Source: Gemmatimonadota bacterium
GTDB taxonomy: Bacteria; Latescibacterota; UBA2968; UBA8231
Assembly: GCA_026706505.1 (NCBI GenBank)
Contig: JAPOYQ010000325.1
Coordinates: 1-7,194, forward strand
DNA: 7,194 nt
Reading direction: 5' to 3'
This document shows, piece after piece, positions 1 through 6,900 of the stretch; within the stretch, counting starts at the first letter, position 1; each line of letters starts with the position of its first letter. The translations under genes were made by a program, and so were the position numbers. The notes under the pieces were generated by a model. That model made no database searches. It saw only the letters and a list, made by a program, of their open reading frames with translations, and was not told the DNA's origin.

Positions 1-1
1 C

Positions 2-877
2 CAACGGGCCACACTCAACAGTCAGTTGGACTTCGGCATGTCCGCGGGACGGGACATGACCAAAATCGCCATTGGTCCCGACGACCTGAAGTGGGTCGGG
101 ACGGCGAGCGACGGCTTTTTCCTCTTAGACGATGGAGGGACCCCTTTTGAGACCGGCGACGAAATCGGCCTCGCCTTCGACACGGCCTCATATCCAAGCC
201 TGACTAGCGATACCGTCAGCGACATTCTCGTCGATCGCTCGGGGCGGGTATGGGTCGCCACGAACAACGGCCTCAATGCAGTGCGCGGCGAGTATTCGCG
301 CCCTGACGCGCATTTTGCTGTCGAAAGCTGGAAGGTGTACAACGCCGACAACGGCCTACCGAACACCGCGGTCACGTCGTTGGCCGAAGACGACTGGGGG
401 CGCATTTGGGTCGGCACCGAAAACGGTTTGGCCCGCATCGACACCGAGGGCCAAGTCGAGTTCGCGCTCGACACCAGCGACGGCCTCGTCAACAACCGCG
501 TCAACTCACTGTACTTCGATCGGGAAAACGACGCGCTGTGGATTGGCACGCTCGCCGGGATGAGCCGCCTGCAACTCGGCGTCTCGGGAGCGGCGGCTGG
601 GCCTCAAGCGTACGCGTATCCCAACCCCTTTTACATCGGCGTGCGCGGCGCATCCCTGACCTTTGCCGACCTGCCGCTGGGCGCTGGCGTGCGCATTTTC
701 ACCGCGGCGGGCGAACTCATCCGTCAGCTCGACGGCGCGGCGGGCGAAGGCGCAGTCACTTGGAATGGCCAGAGTGCGGCGGGTTTTCTCGTGGGATCGG
801 GTATTTACTACTTTGTCGCGCAGGCTGAAACCGGCAACGCGGTGCGCGGCAAATTCGCCGTGATCAACAGCCGCTGA
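2..877 (+). CDS. Beta-propeller (Reg_prop) protein with C-terminal type IX secretion-like sorting domain, 5' partial
   Basis: The frame is open to the left edge with no stop, so this is the C-terminal part of a longer protein; TTG at 26 is unlikely to be the true start. Numbering from that TTG, propeller-blade motifs of the two-component-regulator propeller type recur: KWVGTASDG (22-30), GRVWVATNNGL (73-83), GRIWVGTENGLARID (125-139) and ALWIGTLAGMSRL (170-182). The last two blades begin with the typical NGLPNTAVTSL and DGLVNNRVNSL phrases. After residue 195 the protein switches to a YPNPF motif (198-202) and an Ig-like FlgD/type IX sorting-like domain (VRIFTAAGEL, TWNGQSAAG, GSGIYYFVAQ) ending KFAVINSR. 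Such proteins are exported in the Bacteroidota and related phyla, and PorZ of the type IX system has a comparable propeller plus C-terminal domain. No histidine kinase part follows, so this is a stand-alone propeller rather than a hybrid sensor. The architecture is clear; the exact role (PorZ-like or another surface protein) is not, because the N-terminus is missing. Confidence 0.88.
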   Translation, partial: QRATLNSQLDFGMSAGRDMTKIAIGPDDLKWVGTASDGFFLLDDGGTPFETGDEIGLAFDTASYPSLTSDTVSDILVDRSGRVWVATNNGLNAVRGEYSRPDAHFAVESWKVYNADNGLPNTAVTSLAEDDWGRIWVGTENGLARIDTEGQVEFALDTSDGLVNNRVNSLYFDRENDALWIGTLAGMSRLQLGVSGAAAGPQAYAYPNPFYIGVRGASLTFADLPLGAGVRIFTAAGELIRQLDGAAGEGAVTWNGQSAAGFLVGSGIYYFVAQAETGNAVRGKFAVINSR

Positions 878-878
878 T

Positions 879-1532
879 ATGCGTGGCCTCTGCGTTGCGC
901 TCGCCATTGCGCTCCTCGCGGTGGACGGCCCGGCCCAGCCCCTATTTACCATTGCGCGGCTGCAATACGGCGGCGGCGGCGACTGGTACAGCGACCCCTC
1001 TTCCCTACCCAACCTCCTCCGCTTCTTAAGGGAACACACCCAAATCGACGCGGCCGAAGCCGAGGCGCGCGTGCAGATCATGGATGAGGAGTTGTTTTCC
1101 TATCCGTACATCTACATGACTGGGCACGGCAATGTGGCCTTTTCCGCCGAGGAGGCGGTGCGGCTTCGGCACTACTTGGAAAGCGGCGGCTTCCTCCACG
1201 CCGACGACAACTACGGCATGGACGAGAGCTTCCGCCGCGCCATGCGCCAAGTCTTCCCCACTGCCGAATGGGTGGAGCTCCCGCCCGAACATCCCCTGTT
1301 CCACTGCCACTTCGAGTTGCCAGCCGGCCTGCCCAAAGTCCACGAACACGATGGCAAAAGGCCGCAAGCCCTCGCGCTTTTCACGGGCGAACGCCTAGCC
1401 GTTCTGTACACGTATGAAGCAGACCTGGGCGACGGCTGGGAGGACCCCGACGTCCACAGCGACCCGGAGAGCAAGCGACTCGACGCCCTCAAAATGGGTG
1501 CCAATATCGCAGTCTGGGCGCTGAGCCACTAG
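879..1532 (+). CDS. Exported DUF4159 domain protein
   Basis: This 217-residue protein has a short hydrophobic signal peptide (about residues 1-20, ending GPAQ) followed by a single DUF4159 domain. Family-like segments are FTIARLQYGGGGDWYSDP (23-40), SLPNLLRFL (42-50), YPYIYMTGHGNVAFS (75-89), LESGGFLHADDNYG (100-113), LPPEHPLFHCHFELP (134-148) and the C-terminal DLGDGWEDP (182-190). The family resembles class I glutamine-amidotransferase/ThuA-like folds, but no biochemical activity is established for it. Length fits a stand-alone member; other DUF4159 proteins are fused to larger membrane proteins. The ATG lies one base after the TGA of the propeller gene and has no obvious Shine-Dalgarno, which suggests re-initiation from the upstream gene. 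Its stop overlaps the stop of the convergent gene. Family call is firm; function is unknown. Confidence 0.93.
   Translation: MRGLCVALAIALLAVDGPAQPLFTIARLQYGGGGDWYSDPSSLPNLLRFLREHTQIDAAEAEARVQIMDEELFSYPYIYMTGHGNVAFSAEEAVRLRHYLESGGFLHADDNYGMDESFRRAMRQVFPTAEWVELPPEHPLFHCHFELPAGLPKVHEHDGKRPQALALFTGERLAVLYTYEADLGDGWEDPDVHSDPESKRLDALKMGANIAVWALSH
1529..1532. other. Shared CTAG holding both convergent stop codons
   Basis: The DUF4159 gene ends with TAG at 1530-1532 on the plus strand. The DUF2752 gene ends with TAG read from 1531 down to 1529 on the minus strand. The four-base palindrome CTAG therefore supplies both stops, and the two genes overlap by four bases. There is no room for an intrinsic terminator between the two operons. 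Confidence 0.95.
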
Positions 1533-1918
1533 ACGAGCAGTAAGCGATACCCCCACAGCGCCAGCACGAAAGCCAGCACGCCTCCAGCGAGGCCCTTGCG
1601 GAGAGACGGGGGCAGCGCGAGCCAAGCGCGGCCGAACCGACTCGGATAGCACGCCAAGCCGAGGGCCAATGGGACGAGGAAAAACGCGAAGGGATGGTAG
1701 TGCCAAGCGTCGGTGAGGTTGCCTTGGGCAAGGGCGATGCAGGCGCGCCCCATGCCGCAGCCTGGGCAGGGTAGCTGGGTGAGGAAACGGAAGGGACACA
1801 GGGTCGGCCACGTCTCGGCGAGCACTGGGCCAAGCCACGACAAGAATGCCGCGACGACAGCCAACCCAACGAGAAAAACTCGCGCGAGGTGAACCGAACT
1901 AACTGTCGGAGCTTTCAC
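1529..1918 (-). CDS. DUF2752 small membrane protein
   Basis: This predicted 129-residue inner-membrane protein has about three hydrophobic segments (roughly 13-34, 77-92 and 109-128). The family signature is CPFRFLTQLPCPGCGMGRAC (41-60): CP, then a PCPGCGMGRA core, followed by a short loop and a HYHPF motif (73-77) leading into the second membrane segment. The clustered cysteines are the conserved hallmark of DUF2752, whose function is not known; metal binding or a redox role has been imagined but I see no proof. The start used is GTG at 1918, which overlaps the end of the DUF4234 gene by 20 bases and lacks a clear Shine-Dalgarno, so translation is probably coupled. A later TTG (near residue 19) would shorten the first membrane segment and is less likely. 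Confidence 0.9.
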   Translation of the reverse strand: MKAPTVSSVHLARVFLVGLAVVAAFLSWLGPVLAETWPTLCPFRFLTQLPCPGCGMGRACIALAQGNLTDAWHYHPFAFFLVPLALGLACYPSRFGRAWLALPPSLRKGLAGGVLAFVLALWGYRLLLV

Positions 1919-2282
1919 CGTAGAACTTGTTGATTTCCCACTGCTGGATAGCAGTAGCGGCCAAGCCGAGGGAAAAAATAGAAATCAGGACGCAGATCAA
2001 GGCTAGATCTCCGTTGACGCGCAGACTATTGCTTTCCTGAATCTCGTTAATGCCCTTCGCCATCTTGTACTCGTAGTAAAGCTCAAAGATGCTGCACGTC
2101 ACGATAAAGAGTACGAGCCAAAGCCAGAAGTTGTACTCCTCCCGCCCCAGCCACGCATTGAGCGTTTCCATCTGTTTGTATTGCCAATAGAAATAGTAAA
2201 TCCCAAGCGTCAGAATGCTGAGGACTATTCCCAAGACAATGCTTCTCACTCCGTCGTATTCTGGATATGGGTATTCGCGCAT
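1899..2282 (-). CDS. DUF4234 small membrane protein
   Basis: This is a 127-residue protein starting MREYPYPEYDGVRS, chosen because the ATG at 2282 is preceded by a strong GGAGG with six-base spacing. An in-frame extension to 2363 would run into the upstream gene and encodes low-quality Arg/Gly/Cys-rich sequence. Three hydrophobic segments are visible: 12-33 (SIVLGIVLSILTLGIYYFYW), 51-70 and 92-113. The LTLGIYYFYWQYKQMETLNAWLG segment, with its aromatic run, a basic turn and the LN pair, is typical of DUF4234. The family is widespread in bacteria and has no assigned function; it is often found beside other small membrane proteins. The gene is visibly poorer in GC than its neighbours: the four full sequence lines 1981-2220 come to about 48% by hand count. 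It is likely co-transcribed with the overlapping DUF2752 gene downstream. Confidence 0.88.
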   Translation of the reverse strand: MREYPYPEYDGVRSIVLGIVLSILTLGIYYFYWQYKQMETLNAWLGREEYNFWLWLVLFIVTCSIFELYYEYKMAKGINEIQESNSLRVNGDLALICVLISIFSLGLAATAIQQWEINKFYGESSDS

Positions 2283-2288
2283 AAGAGG

Positions 2289-2293
2289 CCTCC
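2289..2293 (-). promoter_or_regulatory. Ribosome binding site of the DUF4234 gene
   Basis: On the minus strand GGAGG lies six bases before ATG at 2282. This is the clearest Shine-Dalgarno in the window and fixes the start of the DUF4234 gene, ruling out the upstream in-frame extension. Confidence 0.8.
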
Positions 2294-2312
2294 ATATGAG
2301 TGGGTGTCCGCA

Positions 2313-2340
2313 AATATAGCCGCCGCGCGCCGCACAGCAA
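2313..2340 (-). promoter_or_regulatory. Possible sigma-70-like promoter for DUF4234-DUF2752
   Basis: In the 64-base gap after the ASPIC lipoprotein gene, the minus strand reads TTGCTG (2340-2335), a 16-base GC-rich spacer, then TATATT (2318-2313). The -10 matches the sigma-70 consensus at five of six bases and the -35 at three of six. A start of transcription a few bases downstream would leave a short leader carrying the GGAGG site. It is the only AT-rich hexamer in an otherwise GC-rich gap, but a single match like this can arise by chance, and read-through from the upstream gene is equally possible. Confidence 0.35.
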
Positions 2341-2346
2341 CCGCCT

Positions 2347-3954
2347 CTAGCCCCCCTCCTCAACCCTCATATACGCGTCAATCGGCAAGTCGGTCAGCCG
2401 CTGCAGCGCACCGCTCGGCCAATAGATGTGCAGCGAATCTATCCGGGTCGCCACACCCAAGCCAAAATGCACGCGCCGGTCGCCGCTGCCCAAAAAACTC
2501 TCGCCGCAGAGCACGTCCCGCCGCTGCCTTTGGCCGCCGCTCCACAATACGACCTTCGCGCCGACGGCCTCGCGATTTTTCCCCGCGCCCAAAAGGTGCA
2601 GACCGAACCAGTGATGGCCGGTGGCCGTCTGGTTGTGCAACAAGGAGGGCCGGCCGTTGAGATTGGTGACGAACAGATCTACGCGGCCATCGTCGTCAAA
2701 ATCCCCAGCCACCGCGCCGCGACTAACCGCCCGATCCTCGCCCAACTCGACGAGGCTAAAATGGCCAGCGTCATTGGCGAACAAGTGATTGGCTTGCGCG
2801 TAGGTCGCGCCGCTGCCCGGACGTTCGATCTGCGGATACACATGCCCGTTGGCCACGAACAAGTCTTGGTCGGCGTCGTTGTCGTAATCGATAAAGACCG
2901 CGCCAAACCCCACGAAGGGAAGGCTGATGCGGCCCAGGCCCGCGGCAAAGCTCACGTCCGCAAACGTGCCGCCGCCTGTGTTGCGATAGAGCGTATTGTA
3001 GTCGTCCTCAAAGTTGGTGACCAGCAAATCGCCGTCGCCGTCGTTGTCGTAATCGCCCCAAGCCGCGCCCATGCCGGCCTGCGCCAAGCCCGTTTCCCCC
3101 AGCGCGGCATTGGCCTGTAGCCCCACTTCGGCAAAGGTACCCGCGCCGTCGTTGCGGTAGAGGAAATTGGGCGTCGAGTCGTTGGCCACGTACAGGTCCA
3201 AATCCCCGTCGTCGTCGCTGTCGATGAAGAGCACGGCAAACCCATAGCCCGGATCGTGCTGACCGAGGCCGCTAGCCTCCGTCACTTCGGCAAAAGTGCC
3301 AGCCCCATCGTTGCGGTAGAGCGCGTCCGGCAACGCGGGCAAGCCCAGCGGGCCGATGAATACGTCCCGGCCCTTCCACTGCGTGCCCAAGGGCCGCACC
3401 GCAGACGAATCAAAATCCGCGTAATTGGCCACGTACAAATCCAAGTCGCCGTCCAAATCCGCGTCGCCCATGGCCGCGCCCGTGCTCCACACCGGCAGCG
3501 CCAACCCGGCGCGAGCCGTGGCATCGGCGAATTGCTCTAACCCGTCGTTGCGATAGAGGATGTTTTTTCGCAGGCACGTGATGTACAGGTCGGCGTCACC
3601 GTCCGCATCGTAGTCCGCGCTCAACGCGCCCATGCCCCAGCCGCGACCTGTGGCACCGGCCGCGGCCGCCCTATCGACAAAGCCCCGGCCGCGGTCGTTG
3701 CGGTAGAGAGCATTGTCACCGCCCTCCCCATTGACCCAGTAGATGTCCAAATCGCCGTCGCCGTCCGCGTCAAGGAGCGCAGCCCCACCCCCTTTGGCTT
3801 CGACGATATAGCGCTTTTCCGCACCGCCGCCAACGTGGGACCGCTCTATGCCCCAATCACTGGCCTTGTCGATAAAGGGGAAAGATGGACCGTCAGCAGG
3901 CGCGCAGGCCACCATGCACAGCGGCAACAAACCACCCCACTTCAATCGCGCCAC
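2347..3954 (-). CDS. ASPIC/UnbV FG-GAP (VCBS) repeat lipoprotein
   Basis: This 535-residue protein begins with a basic-hydrophobic signal (MARLKWGGLLPLC) and a lipobox-like MVAC ending at Cys17, suggesting a lipoprotein; Ala at +2 fits outer-membrane sorting. Seven Asp-rich calcium-loop motifs of the FG-GAP/VCBS type follow, at residues 62-70, 114-122, 164-172, 245-253, 301-309, 356-364 and 418-426. They are usually trailed by LYVAN and LYRNDGAGTF phrases, and together imply a seven-bladed propeller. The sixth and seventh loops are the most divergent (DYDNDADQD, DFDDDGRVD). The C-terminus (about 464-530: VGAKVVLWSGGQRQRR, DRRVHFGLG, IDSLHIYWPSGALQRL) is the ASPIC/UnbV domain. The family is extracytoplasmic, with no defined enzyme activity. 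The start is GTG at 3954, six bases after the pump gene's stop; TTG at 3945 (residue 4) is an alternative that keeps the signal and could use the AAGGG near 3960. The tight spacing says it is co-transcribed with the pump. Confidence 0.95.
   Translation of the reverse strand: MARLKWGGLLPLCMVACAPADGPSFPFIDKASDWGIERSHVGGGAEKRYIVEAKGGGAALLDADGDGDLDIYWVNGEGGDNALYRNDRGRGFVDRAAAAGATGRGWGMGALSADYDADGDADLYITCLRKNILYRNDGLEQFADATARAGLALPVWSTGAAMGDADLDGDLDLYVANYADFDSSAVRPLGTQWKGRDVFIGPLGLPALPDALYRNDGAGTFAEVTEASGLGQHDPGYGFAVLFIDSDDDGDLDLYVANDSTPNFLYRNDGAGTFAEVGLQANAALGETGLAQAGMGAAWGDYDNDGDGDLLVTNFEDDYNTLYRNTGGGTFADVSFAAGLGRISLPFVGFGAVFIDYDNDADQDLFVANGHVYPQIERPGSGATYAQANHLFANDAGHFSLVELGEDRAVSRGAVAGDFDDDGRVDLFVTNLNGRPSLLHNQTATGHHWFGLHLLGAGKNREAVGAKVVLWSGGQRQRRDVLCGESFLGSGDRRVHFGLGVATRIDSLHIYWPSGALQRLTDLPIDAYMRVEEGG
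2980..3708 (-). repeat. Irregularly spaced 12-base coding repeats (LYRN motif)
   Basis: The plus-strand 12-mer gttgcggtagag occurs at 3151, 3310 and 3697, and the one-base variant gttgcgatagag at 2980 and 3547. All lie in the same codon frame (spacings 171, 159, 237 and 150) and encode the LYRN phrase that closes FG-GAP blades. This is nucleotide-level conservation inside the repeated propeller and not a separate mobile or CRISPR repeat. Confidence 0.85.
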
Positions 3955-3960
3955 AACCCT

Positions 3961-6900
3961 TCAAGATCCGGTAGCCGGCGCGACCTTGGCGGTTTTATCC
4001 TCACTCAACCGCCCCCAAAACTCCTGAACTCCCACCAACAGGCGCATTCCTATCGGGACGCCTAGCAAAATGATGAAGGTGGCAAAGAGGATGCCAAAGC
4101 CTAGACTGACGGCCATTGGAATCAGGAACTGCGCTTGGAGGCTTTTTTCGAGGATCATCGGCAGTAGGCCAAAGAAGGTCGTCAGGGAGGTCAGTAGGAT
4201 CGGGCGGAAGCGGGCGGCCCCGGCAGAGACTAGAGCATCCTCGTGCGACGATCCCTCGCGCCGCATCTGATTGTAGAAGGTCAGCAACACCAGCGAATCA
4301 TTGACCACCACGCCCGAGAGCGCGACGATCCCAAACAGGCTCAAAAGCGCCAAGTCCAAGCCCATGATCAAATGCCCCCAAACCGCGCCAATGATGCCAA
4401 ATGGAATCGCGCTCATGACGACGAGAGGCTGGGTGTACGATTTGAACGGCACGGCCAGCAACACGTAGATGGCGGCAAGGGCGATGATGAAGTTGAGGCG
4501 CAGGCTCATCAGCGAGTCCTGCCGCTCCTGCTGCTCGCCGGCGAAGCGGTAGCGCAGACCGAGACCGGGATACTCCTGCACCAGCGCGGGCAGGAACGAC
4601 GCTTCGAGATCGCGGTTAATTTCGTCGGCATTGGCGACTTGGTCATCTACAGAGGCACTCACCCGCACGACGCGCTGGCCATCGGTGCGCTGGATGGAGG
4701 CAGAGGCGTGGCCGATGGTGACGGTAGCCACCTCGGCAAAGGGCACCTCGGCACCCGCAGGCGTGCGCACGCGCATCGAGCGCACATCGCCCAAGTTCCG
4801 GCGCTCGTCTTTGGGGTAGCGCACCATCACCCGCACATCGTCCGAGTCGCGCTGGAATCTCAGCGCTTGGTCGCCGTAGAAGCCCTGGCGCACCTGGCGG
4901 GCTAGATCGGCGAGCGTGAGGCCGAGGGTGCGGGCTTGGGGCTTGAGCCGGAGTTTCATCTCCAGCTTGCCCTCCTCAAAGCTGTCTTGGATATCGCCAG
5001 TGCCGGCGTACTCGGCGATTTTGCCCTTGAGGCGATCAACGGCCAACAAGAGCTGGTCAAAGTTGTCCGAGGCCAACTCGACCTCGATGGGATTGCCAGC
5101 GGAAAACAGCGATGAGAAAAAAACAATGGATTCGGGGCCGGGTACCTCGCCGACCAGTTGGCGCAGCCGCGCCTCAATCTCCGCGCTGTCGAGATCGCGC
5201 TCCTCGGAAGGTAAAAGTTCGATGGTAATTTCGGCTAGATGGCCTTGGCCACCAGCACTTGGAGTGCTTGCAAAGGAAGAACGCCGGGCCGAGGGTTGGT
5301 CGCCGATGTAAGTGAAAAAATTGCGGTAGATTGAATCCCCGCCCTCGCGCTCGGCGTCGATCTGGTCGCGCAGGACGATGGCCTTTTCTTCGATGTGTCG
5401 CACGACCTTGGCGGTTTGGGTCGCCGTGGTACTCTGGGGCATGTTGACCGATATCGTCACCCAATCGGCCCCGATCTCGGGCATGAATACAAACTTGATA
5501 TGGCCGCCGACGACCAGTCCGGCGGTACATAGCATCAGCGATAAAGCTAGGGCGGTGCTGGAAATTGGATGGGCCAGCGCCAAGCGCAGCGTGGGCTGAT
5601 AGGCGTTGCGGATGACGTGCTTGAGGCCGCGGTCAAAGGAAACGACGACCCGGGCGTGCCAATCGAGTGGGCGGATGAAAACCCGGCGAAACAAGCGGCT
5701 GAGTGGCCCGTCCCCCTTAGAAGACAGGTGCGCCGGCAGAATGAACAGACTCTCGATCAGTGACAGTAGGAGCACTGAGATGACGATTACCGGGATGACC
5801 GACATGAACTTACCCATCATGCCCTCGACGAAAAACAGCGGCATAAAGGCCGCAATCGAGGTCATCACCGCGAACAGGACCGGCGTGCTCACTTCGAGCG
5901 CGCCATCGATAGCGGCACGGCCGAAGGATTTCCCCTGCACTCGGTGGGAAAAGATATTTTCGCCGACGATGATCGCGTCGTCCACGACGATGCCCAAGGC
6001 CACGATAAAGGCGAACAGCGAAAGCATGTTGATCGAGGCGTCGAAAGGCTGCATCAGCACGAAGGCCCCCAAAAAGCTGATGGGGATGCCCATCATCACC
6101 CAGAAGGCCAAGCGCAAGTCGAGGAAAAAACTCAGACAGATGAAGACCAACACCAGACCGAGGCAGGCGTTGCGGATCAGCAAATCGATGCGGCTGCGCA
6201 GGATGCGCGCGTCGTCGCGCGCGTAGCCGATGTGGATCCCCGCTGGCAGGGTTGAGCGTTTGTCCTCGATGTACTGGTGGACATAGGCGGAAATGTCGAG
6301 GGCGTTTTGGTCGCCAATGCGAAAGACCTGCACCACGGCCGCTGGCTGGCCGTTGAAGCGCGAGACGAGATCCGTATCCTCAAAGCCATCGACGACCGTG
6401 GCCACATCTTTGAGCTTGAGGGCCGTACCGTCGGGACGGGTGAGGACGACGACCTCTTCGTATTCGCGCCCCGAGCGCATCAGCCCCTGCGTGCGGAGCA
6501 ATATCGCGCCATCCTCGCTCTCGACGCTGCCAGCGGGTAGGTCAATGCTCGTGCGGCGGACCGCATCGGCCACCTGCGCGAAGGTTAGGCCGTAGCGCCG
6601 CAGAGCCTCTTCGGAGACTTCGATGGCAATCTCATCGACGCGCACGCCCTTGAGATCAACCTGCGAAATAACGCCGCTGCTGCGCAGGTCGTCGCGCACG
6701 AGTTCGGCTGCGACTTTGAGGGCCTTCTCCTCGACTTCGCCGTAGAGAACCACGTCGATGGCTTGATTGCGGCGGGTTAGCTCCTTGATGACCGGCTCTT
6801 CGACCTCAGCCGGGAAAGTGTCGATGCGGTCGATCTCGTTTTTGATGTCGTCGAGGAGTTTATCCATATCGGCACCGCGCTCTAACTCGACGCTGACTAC

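Noticed and set aside
22..549. Minus-strand open frame (175 codons) opposite the propeller gene
   Set aside because: The plus strand carries recognisable propeller blades in frame; the minus frame is Ser/Arg/Pro-rich with no motif.
1395..1869. Two other minus-strand frames overlapping the DUF2752 gene
   Set aside because: Only the 1529-1918 frame contains the CPGCGMGRA signature and membrane segments; the others are Arg/Pro/Ser-rich shadows.
2283..2346. Possible intrinsic terminator after the ASPIC gene
   Set aside because: The stretch is GC-rich but I found no stable stem followed by a T-run on the minus strand.
2283..2363. N-terminal extension of the DUF4234 protein (27 more residues)
   Set aside because: It overlaps the end of the ASPIC gene, encodes Arg/Gly/Cys-rich sequence unlike the family, and the GGAGG before 2282 marks the true start.
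2428..3120. Long plus-strand open frame (230 codons) opposite the ASPIC gene
   Set aside because: It is antisense to a gene with clear FG-GAP motifs; its Val/Ile/Arg-rich sequence mirrors the Asp-rich repeats (gtcgtcgtt opposite GAC codons) and has no recognisable domain.
2980..3708. Repeated 12-mers as a CRISPR-like or mobile repeat array
   Set aside because: Spacing is irregular but always a multiple of three, and every copy encodes the LYRN end of an FG-GAP blade.
4243..4905. Plus-strand open frame (220 codons) opposite the RND pump
   Set aside because: Antisense to a conserved pump region; His/Arg/Gln-rich with no family resemblance, as expected of a GC-rich shadow frame.
6205..6222. 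Small GC palindrome gcgcgc-gtcgtc-gcgcgc
   Set aside because: It lies inside the pump coding sequence, in codons for Arg/Asp/Ala residues, and is short enough to be expected in GC-rich DNA.
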